From Vibrio madracius (lineage in GTDB: Bacteria; Pseudomonadota; Gammaproteobacteria; Enterobacterales; Vibrionaceae): a stretch of 5,303 nucleotides of DNA. This document shows positions 1 to 5,303 of this stretch, in pieces. The notes beneath the pieces were generated by a model, which made no database searches, had not been told where the DNA came from, and saw only the letters and a program-made list of their open reading frames with translations. The position numbers were made by a program, and so were the translations under genes. The stretch is from NCBI GenBank assembly GCA_000695745.1, contig ASHK01000805.1, positions 1 to 5,303 of the forward strand, given 5' to 3'. Each line of letters begins with the position of its first letter. The first letter of the stretch is position 1.

Positions 1-1352
1 GCGTCAAAACGCTTGTGTTCAACAATAGTGGCTTGTGGTTGACTCATTCCGGCCAACATATCTTCGACAATCGCCGCAGGATCTTCACTTCGAGGATTAT
101 CATCACTAAGAATAACGTGGTCAGCTAAACGTTCAGCGATCGCCGCCATCATCGGCCGTTTCCCTTTATCCCGGTCGCCACCGCAGCCGACAATGACCCA
201 CAATTTGCCTTCACAATGCACCCGCAATGCCAGCAGCGCTTTTTCAAGAGCGTCAGGCGTATGAGCGTAATCAACCACTATTTTGGGTTGGTTTGCAGAT
301 TGAAATAGCTCCATTCTTCCCAAGACTGGCTGCAGCTTCGGCGCAGTTTTTTGTAGCTGTTCAATATCAAAACCTAGCGATAATAACGCCGCAAACGCCA
401 ACATCAGGTTGCTGGCATTAAATTGACCAATCAGTGGTGCATTCAGTACGCCCTGACCAAAGTAGCCATCGAACTCTACCGAGATGCCGCTATCGCTGTA
501 TTCAACGCTCGTAGCCCAAAGCCCTTTCTCACCGAGTTGATGACCTTCCACAGATACCGCAATGGCATCAGTTCGCTCCGTCAACCAACGGCGACCAACC
601 ACATCATCAATATTCAGAACCGCATGTTCGCAATGATGGCCCATAAATAGCAGTTTCTTAGCGGCCTCGTATCCTTCCATGGTGCCGTGATAATCGAGAT
701 GATCGCGGCTCAAGTTGGTAAAAATCCCCAGTTTGAATGGAACAGCAGCAACACGCCCTTGAACTAAGCCATGAGAGGACACTTCCATCGCAGTATAATT
801 CGCACCTTGCTGATCTAACTTTGCTAAGATTCGTTGTACATCAATGGCACTACCTGTAGTGTTCTTGGCCTCTTCAAGCTGATCTAAGAAGCCATTGCCT
901 GTGGTGCCCATGATCGCAGCTTTATTACCGAGTAAACCAATCCATTGAGCAATCAACTGAGTGATAGTCGTCTTGCCATTCGTCCCTGTTACCCCAATAA
1001 CTTGCTGCTTATATTGATATAAGCGTGCCGCGATAACAGAGAGCAATGTGTCGACCTGGTAAAGGTGAATGATTGGTACATCACCCAGATAGGTAACTTG
1101 ACCATGCTTGTGTTGGCTGTCTGCTTGCGCCAGCACAGACGTGGCGCCGGCTTGCACCGCTCTTTCAATAAACAGACGACCATCAACAGTATGGCCAACA
1201 ATAGCGACAAATGTGTCGCCTGCTTGAATGGCGCGGCTATCAAGCTCCAAATTAGAGACAAGAATGTCATCAAGAGACGAATGAGTTAATGAGCTTTCTG
1301 GTTCACTAATCCATGGTTTTAGCAGTTTTGCCAATGTCAAAGAGGTCAACAT
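1..1352 (-). CDS. murE: UDP-MurNAc-L-Ala-D-Glu:meso-diaminopimelate ligase MurE (partial, C-terminus beyond the left edge)
   Basis: MurE is a cytoplasmic ATP-dependent Mur ligase that adds meso-diaminopimelate to UDP-MurNAc-L-Ala-D-Glu in peptidoglycan precursor synthesis. I translated the minus strand from the ATG at 1350-1352 and it stays open for 450 codons to the window edge; E. coli MurE has about 495 residues, so roughly the last 45 are missing. Visible motifs are the ATP P-loop [10 protein letters not shown] (residues 120-129), the substrate-binding segment [10 protein letters not shown] (164-173), MEVSSHGL (189-196), [13 protein letters not shown] (211-223), YEAAKK (228-233; the family's carbamylated lysine is expected here) and DYAHTPDAL (361-369). 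DDNPRSEDP (417-425) contains the DNPR motif typical of enzymes using meso-DAP rather than lysine, as expected for a Gram-negative. The start has a good Shine-Dalgarno. An in-frame GTG three codons upstream overlaps that site and directly follows a TAG, so it is less likely. The gap to the ftsI stop is 28 bp, so the genes are probably cotranscribed. Confidence 0.96.
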   Translation of the reverse strand, partial: MLTSLTLAKLLKPWISEPESSLTHSSLDDILVSNLELDSRAIQAGDTFVAIVGHTVDGRLFIERAVQAGATSVLAQADSQHKHGQVTYLGDVPIIHLYQVDTLLSVIAARLYQYKQQVIGVTGTNGKTTITQLIAQWIGLLGNKAAIMGTTGNGFLDQLEEAKNTTGSAIDVQRILAKLDQQGANYTAMEVSSHGLVQGRVAAVPFKLGIFTNLSRDHLDYHGTMEGYEAAKKLLFMGHHCEHAVLNIDDVVGRRWLTERTDAIAVSVEGHQLGEKGLWATSVEYSDSGISVEFDGYFGQGVLNAPLIGQFNASNLMLAFAALLSLGFDIEQLQKTAPKLQPVLGRMELFQSANQPKIVVDYAHTPDALEKALLALRVHCEGKLWVIVGCGGDRDKGKRPMMAAIAERLADHVILSDDNPRSEDPAAIVEDMLAGMSQPQATIVEHKRFD

Positions 1353-1358
1353 TGTTTT

Positions 1359-1363
1359 CACCT
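1359..1363 (-). promoter_or_regulatory. Ribosome binding site of murE
   Basis: The minus strand reads AGGTG six bases before the ATG at 1350-1352. This is a clear Shine-Dalgarno match and decides the murE start over the in-frame GTG that lies inside it. It sits in the 28-bp ftsI-murE gap, in which I see no terminator. Confidence 0.7.
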
Positions 1364-1380
1364 ATTTTTGAAACTGATTT

Positions 1381-3100
1381 TCATTCAGGCGCTACGTTTA
1401 GAATCTGTAGCGATCCTTTCATAATTTCTGAGAAGACAGGCCCGGCGACAGCACCACCGTAGTACTGATCACCTTGCGGCTCATTGATCACCACAACCAG
1501 TGCAATTCGAGGATCACTGACTGGCGCAACACCCGATGTAATCGCCACGTATTCATCGCTATAGCCGCCAGCCGCGGCCTTTCTCGAGGTACCAGTTTTG
1601 GCCGCCACACGATATCCAGGTACGGCCGCCCTCGTTGCCGTGCCACCTGGTTGAGTCACCGCTTCTAGCATGTGCAGCACCTCAACCGCATAGTGATGGT
1701 CAATGACCTGCTTCGATAAGTCTTGTTGGTTATTCTCAATAATGTGCACTGGCTGATACAAACCGCCATTACCCAACGTCGCATAGGCGTGTGCTAGTTG
1801 CAGTGGGGTAATCGAAATACCATAACCAAAAGCCAGTGTTGCGATTTCAAATTGAGACCAACGGCGACGGTTTGGGAAAATACCCGTGGTTTCACCGACT
1901 AAGTTCAGACCAGAAAGCTGACCAAAACCGATGGAGCTATACATCCCCAATAACTCTTGCAGCGGCATCTCCAACGCCAGCTTAGCGACACCAATGTTAC
2001 TGGACTTTTGTAGAATCTTTGCCAAGTTGGCCTTACCAACTTTTGACGTATCTCGAACACGACTGCCACCGATCTGCATAATGCCATTACCAGTATCAAT
2101 CACGGTGTTCTCATCGGCTACGCCGGCTTCTAACGCGGCTAAAACAACAAACGGTTTCACCGTTGAGCCTGGCTCCATCGCATCAGTGATCACTCGGTTG
2201 CGCATGGTAAAGGATTGACGAGAAGAGCGATTGTTTGGGTTATAGGAAGGGGCATTGACCATGGCGAGCACGCCACCGGTCTTCACATCGATAATCACGG
2301 CACTGCCTGAGGTCGCGCGGTAATCCGCTACGGCTTGTTTGACTGCGCGATAAGCGATCGCTTGTAAACGTTGGTCGATAGTCAGCTCTAACGGTTTACC
2401 TTCTTCACGCTCTTCCAAAGAGATGTTTTCTACGACTCGACCATAGCGATCTTTACGAATAATTCGTTTCCCTGCCTCGCCCGTTAGCCATTTGTCGTAG
2501 CTTCGTTCCACCCCTTCAAGACCATGACCATCGATCCCAGTGACCCCAACTAAGTGTGCACTAACTTCACCAGCCGGATAATAACGGCGAGATTCCGCTT
2601 TGAGACCAACACCTGAGAGTTTGAGTTCTTTAATATACTTTGCCATCGCAGGGCTAACTTGACGCTGCAGATAGATAAAACGACGAGTTTTATTTTTCTC
2701 AATCTTATTGATAAGCGCTTGGCGGTCCAAACCGAGAACATCTGCAAGGGCATGCCAACGATCAAGCTTTTCCAACCCATTGTCTTTAAATATGGTTGCT
2801 GGATCGGCCCATACGGCTTGAACGGGAACACTGACAGCCAATGGCTCACCATTACGGTCCGAAATAATGCCTCGAGCAGAAGGGAGAGCTTTAACGCGAA
2901 CCGAACGCAAATCGCCTTGTTTAATTAGGTTATCCGGTTCGATCACTTGGATGTAGCCAATTCTAGCCACCAAGGCGACGAAGATTAACAACACACAACC
3001 TAAAATGAGACGAAAACGCCAAGCAATAAGCGATGGTGTTTCTGCCGTTGGTGTACTTGTCTTCTTATTGGAGGGTTTTTACGACTTTTTTGCCTTTCAT
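1381..3100 (-). CDS. ftsI: Septal peptidoglycan transpeptidase FtsI (PBP3), frameshifted near the N-terminus as sequenced
   Basis: FtsI is the class B penicillin-binding protein that crosslinks septal peptidoglycan. It is an inner-membrane protein with a periplasmic catalytic domain, working with FtsW and recruited through FtsQLB. From the ATG at 3098-3100 the frame reads MKGKKVVKTLQ and then stops. The main frame is one base over and runs to the TGA at 1381-1383. Removing one base, most simply an A in the run at 3076-3080, gives a 572-residue protein (E. coli FtsI has 588). On that numbering there is a basic cytoplasmic tail, one membrane segment at about 29-50 (RLILGCVLLIFVALVARIGY), the pedestal start RGIISDRNGEPLAVSVPV at about 76-93, and the three transpeptidase motifs: STVK with catalytic Ser312, SSN at 366-368 and KTG at 501-503. 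The longest uninterrupted frame, from a GTG at 2992-2994, would start inside the membrane helix and is not a credible start. The ATG overlaps the ftsL TGA as ATGA, which suggests translational coupling. Confidence 0.93.
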
Positions 3101-3416
3101 TTCAGGGAAACCACTACTTCCTTGTCAGCATCAGGACGCTTCATATCAAGCTCTTGTTTTGCCATCGCTTGTACCGACTGTGCTCTGACAACGCATTTTC
3201 TTCAAGGAGCAAGTTGCGCCACTCATTATCGAGCCTTTCTCGCTCTTGAAGCGCTACATCTTTTTGGTTGATTGCCTGACGAGTATGATGGGTAGCAAAA
3301 ACAACCCCCATCGCAGTGGCGAATATGAGTAGCAATACCAATAGCGGTACTCGACCCACCGTGATGATATCCATCCCGATGAGCTTAGCTAGGTTGTGTT
3401 TAGACTCGTTAGACAT
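3097..3416 (-). CDS. ftsL: Cell division protein FtsL, frameshifted near the C-terminus as sequenced
   Basis: FtsL is a small bitopic membrane protein that forms the FtsQ-FtsL-FtsB complex and helps activate septal synthesis by FtsW-FtsI. The ATG at 3414-3416 opens a frame with a short cytoplasmic tail, one membrane helix at about residues 23-42 (VPLLVLLLIFATAMGVVFAT), then a periplasmic, coiled-coil-prone segment. ATHHTR (41-46) and LDNEWRNLLLEENAL (62-76) match E. coli FtsL as I recall it. After HSR (79-81) the frame degenerates and stops at 3141-3143, giving 91 residues. Adding one G near 3174 restores HSRVQAMAKQELDMKRPD and a natural end at the TGA 3097-3099, for 106 residues (E. coli FtsL has 121). 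That restored stop overlaps the ftsI ATG by four bases, which strongly supports the corrected frame. The gene starts 11 bp after the rsmH stop, with only a weak Shine-Dalgarno. An ATG four bases upstream is out of frame. Confidence 0.92.
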
Positions 3417-3427
3417 CCATTTGTCCG

Positions 3428-4378
3428 CTACAGTTTTTCAGCAACTCGAAGCACAGAGCTGCGTGAGCGCGTGTTCATCTCAACTTCTTGATCTGAAGGT
3501 TTCAACGCTTTACCAATCGTTTTTAAATTTGCACTACCTAAGGCGCGAATTTGATCTTCCGTCATCGGAATACCGTGAGGCACTTGAGGACCTTTGCTTT
3601 CTTTGCGCATAAAACGCTTGACCATGCGATCTTCCAATGAGTGGAAACTGATCACAGATAAACGACCTTGTGGCGCTAGAATTTTTGCCGCCCCCTTTAA
3701 AGCCGTATCGATCTCTTCAAGCTCACTGTTGATATAAATACGAAATGCTTGGAATGAACGCGTCGCTGGGTGTTTTTTCTCTTTGAAGCTTTTTGGCGCT
3801 GCATCAGAAATTAGCTTCGCTAATTGGCCGGTGCGAGTAAGTGGCTCTTTTTCTTCATCTTCGCGATGAGCAACGATTGCTTTCGCAATGCGGCGCGCGT
3901 GTTTGTCTTCACCAAACTCGCGAATAACCCAAGTGATATCATCAAGATCAGCGTGAGCTAACCACTCAGAAACCGGCATACCTGATGTCGGATCCATACG
4001 CATGTCCAGTGGGCCATCTTTCATAAAGCTAAAGCCACGCTCTGCATCATCTAACTGAGGAGAAGAAACGCCTAAGTCTAGCAACACACCATCGACTTTA
4101 CCCACTAGGTCATAGCGTTCAGCATATTCAGCCATACCCGAAAACGGGCCGTGAATAATAGTGAATCTTGGGTCATCAATTTTTGCTGCTTCTTCAATTG
4201 CTTGAGGATCTCGGTCAATGCTGTAAAGGCGACCGTTTTCACCCAGTTGTGAAAGAATTTGACGGCTGTGACCACCACGTCCAAATGTACCATCGATATA
4301 GATACCGTCAGGTTTAATGGCTAAGCCATCGATAGATTCATGAAGTAGTACCGAAATATGTTGGAATGGTTCGCTCAT
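3428..4378 (-). CDS. rsmH: 16S rRNA (cytosine(1402)-N(4))-methyltransferase RsmH (MraW)
   Basis: RsmH uses S-adenosylmethionine to methylate N4 of C1402 in the decoding centre of the 30S subunit. The frame is intact at 316 residues (E. coli RsmH has 313), from the ATG at 4376-4378 to the TAG at 3428-3430. Motifs are the SAM-binding loop [10 protein letters not shown] (29-38), the acidic DRDP (55-58), the family signature [18 protein letters not shown] (101-118), DMRMDP (125-130), [20 protein letters not shown] (203-222) and [14 protein letters not shown] (243-256). The protein ends in the typical [10 protein letters not shown]. The Shine-Dalgarno is weak (GAG, seven bases before the ATG). This is the first gene after the rnpB terminator, so it heads the dcw cluster here; no mraZ-like frame lies upstream. 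The stop is 11 bp before ftsL, implying one transcript. Confidence 0.98.
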   Translation of the reverse strand: MSEPFQHISVLLHESIDGLAIKPDGIYIDGTFGRGGHSRQILSQLGENGRLYSIDRDPQAIEEAAKIDDPRFTIIHGPFSGMAEYAERYDLVGKVDGVLLDLGVSSPQLDDAERGFSFMKDGPLDMRMDPTSGMPVSEWLAHADLDDITWVIREFGEDKHARRIAKAIVAHREDEEKEPLTRTGQLAKLISDAAPKSFKEKKHPATRSFQAFRIYINSELEEIDTALKGAAKILAPQGRLSVISFHSLEDRMVKRFMRKESKGPQVPHGIPMTEDQIRALGSANLKTIGKALKPSDQEVEMNTRSRSSVLRVAEKL

Positions 4379-4414
4379 TGGTGATCTCGAGAGTTGCTTA
4401 AGGCAAAGTAGACA

Positions 4415-4443
4415 AGTGTACTGATTTCCTTCAGTAACGTCAT
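4415..4443 (-). promoter_or_regulatory. Candidate sigma-70 promoter for the rsmH-ftsL-ftsI-murE operon
   Basis: On the minus strand a -35-like ATGACG (4438-4443) and a -10-like TACACT (4415-4420) are exactly 17 bp apart, each matching consensus at four of six positions. Transcription would start near 4408, leaving a leader of about 30 bases before the rsmH ATG. It lies between the rnpB terminator and rsmH, where a promoter is needed if the terminator is efficient. I see no repeated TGGG-type boxes of the kind bound by MraZ. This is assigned by pattern only. Confidence 0.45.
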
Positions 4444-4478
4444 CTGGTTAAGTTCAGCCTAACGTAAAGATAGGTGAT

Positions 4479-4525
4479 AAAAAAGCAAAAAACCCATCAC
4501 AAAATCAATTTGTAATGGGTTTTTT
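4479..4525 (-). terminator. Rho-independent terminator of rnpB
   Basis: Arms at 4487-4503 and 4509-4525 form a 17-bp stem with a five-base loop. On the minus-strand RNA all pairs form, one of them a G-U; on the plus strand the same position is a C-A mismatch. The minus-strand stem ends in six U, then GC, then six more U (4479-4484). It starts only six bases after the rnpB 3' end, so it should both end the precursor and insulate rnpB from the dcw cluster. The A/T-rich arms could also work for plus-strand transcripts, but I see no plus-strand gene nearby. Confidence 0.9.
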
Positions 4526-4530
4526 ATAAT

Positions 4531-4937
<407 letters not shown>

Positions 4938-4946
4938 AGGCCGCGG

Positions 4947-4975
4947 ATTGTAACGAAGCGCGAGCAATTACTCAA
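4947..4975 (-). promoter_or_regulatory. Candidate sigma-70 promoter of rnpB
   Basis: The minus strand has TTGAGT (4970-4975) and TACAAT (4947-4952) separated by exactly 17 bp. The -35 matches consensus at four of six positions and the -10 at five of six. The -35 overlaps the last codons and stop of rsmI. A GC-only stretch, CCGCGGCC, follows the -10 before the expected RNA 5' end at about 4937. GC-rich discriminators are a known feature of stringently controlled promoters for stable RNAs. The spacing to 4937 is slightly long (nine bases), so initiation may be a few bases upstream, with trimming. Confidence 0.7.
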
Positions 4976-5303
4976 GGTTTTCTAAACCCCATTTGTACAA
5001 TGCGTTCTTTTTCAGGTTATAAATTTCCGCAGTTGCCGCCGCGGCTTTCTTCAATGGTAACGTTTTAACTAGAATAGTTAGGGCACGAGTCGCCTCATCA
5101 GGAAGCGTGTCTGTCGCCGGTTCGCGATAGCCATGAATCAATAACACCATCTCCCCGCGCTTGCGGTTTTCATCTTCTTCAATCCATTCCACCAAGTCAC
5201 CGAGTGGCAACCCTGTATGGTTTCGTAAGTCTTTGTCAATTCACGTGCTAATACCACTTCGCGCTCAGGACCGAGAACCTCAAGCATGTCCGCCAGAGAC
5301 TCG
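4968..5303 (-). CDS. rsmI: 16S rRNA (cytidine(1402)-2'-O)-methyltransferase RsmI (partial, frameshifted as sequenced)
   Basis: RsmI is an SAM-dependent methyltransferase of the tetrapyrrole methylase superfamily that 2'-O-methylates C1402 of 16S rRNA. Only about the last 111 residues are here (E. coli RsmI has 286); the start lies beyond the right edge. The incoming frame reads ESLADMLEVLGPEREVVLAR, then ELTKTYETIQ, which is the family's conserved segment. It then shifts at about 5210-5212 and would stop at 5138-5140 after 24 unrelated residues. One added base between the Q codon and the TTG at 5208-5210 restores LPLGDLVEWIEEDENRKRGE and the end LPLKKAAAATAEIYNLKKNA, stopping at the TAA 4968-4970. 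That tail matches E. coli RsmI (LPLKKAAALAAEI, KKNALYK). The frame beginning at the TTG is therefore a fragment of rsmI, not a separate gene. The rnpB promoter is embedded in its 3' end. Confidence 0.93.

Noticed and set aside
227..1289. Plus-strand frames at 227-421, 423-650 and 1065-1289, and a minus-strand frame at 989-1273
   Set aside because: All are out-of-frame shadows of murE, which reads continuously on the minus strand with its catalytic motifs intact.
1474..2928. Frames at 1474-1668 (+), 1905-2099 (-), 1931-2218 (+), 2550-2852 (-) and 2659-2928 (+)
   Set aside because: They are shadows of ftsI with no domain and no ribosome binding site that I could support.
3064..3100. Programmed ribosomal frameshifting to express ftsI
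   Set aside because: The minus strand has an A6-G run resembling a -1 slippery site, but the needed shift is +1 and must occur after it, because the main frame has a TAA in between. There is no prfB-like signal, and FtsI is not known to use frameshifting.
3005..3612. Plus-strand frames at 3005-3271 and 3316-3612
   Set aside because: They run antisense across ftsI, ftsL and rsmH, whose minus-strand frames are conserved proteins.
4105..4293. A 62-codon minus-strand frame inside rsmH
   Set aside because: It is an alternative frame of the intact RsmH gene, covering the SAM-binding region, and shows no protein features of its own.
4968..5210. A separate 80-residue gene starting at TTG 5208-5210
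   Set aside because: Its sequence is the conserved C-terminus of RsmI, and the preceding rsmI segment joins it after a one-base correction.

Overview
The window is a piece of a Vibrio-like gammaproteobacterial chromosome. Every gene lies on the minus strand, so transcription runs from high to low coordinates. The genus suggestion comes from recall of how Vibrionaceae RsmH, FtsI and MurE proteins read, from the moderate GC content, and from the order rsmI - rnpB - rsmH - ftsL - ftsI - murE. The species cannot be fixed by eye.

Layout in the direction of transcription: (1) the C-terminal third of rsmI, a 16S rRNA 2'-O-methyltransferase (5303 to 4968, cut by the window edge); (2) rnpB, the RNase P catalytic RNA (4937 to 4531), with a promoter-like sequence inside the end of rsmI and a strong intrinsic terminator after it; (3) a 152-bp spacer holding that terminator and a probable promoter for the next operon; (4) the head of the dcw (division and cell wall) cluster: rsmH, ftsL, ftsI and murE, closely spaced or overlapping. 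murE runs off the left edge after 450 codons. No stretch over 300 bp lacks a gene.

Functionally, FtsL (divisome scaffold) and FtsI (septal transpeptidase, PBP3) act at the septum. MurE adds meso-diaminopimelate to the peptidoglycan precursor in the cytoplasm. RsmH and RsmI modify the same nucleotide, C1402 of 16S rRNA (N4-methyl and 2'-O-methyl), and here sit on either side of rnpB.

The main anomaly is sequence integrity. Three of the five protein genes carry a single-base frame disruption as given: rsmI (about one base missing near 5211), ftsL (about one base missing near 3174) and ftsI (one extra base, most likely in the A5 run at 3076-3080). All three lie in or next to short homopolymers, and ftsL and ftsI are essential in studied relatives. 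Read or assembly errors are therefore the simplest explanation. With each base restored, all three genes read as ordinary full-length family members. rsmH and the visible part of murE are intact. I found no sign of a novel system, mobile element, CRISPR array or tRNA.
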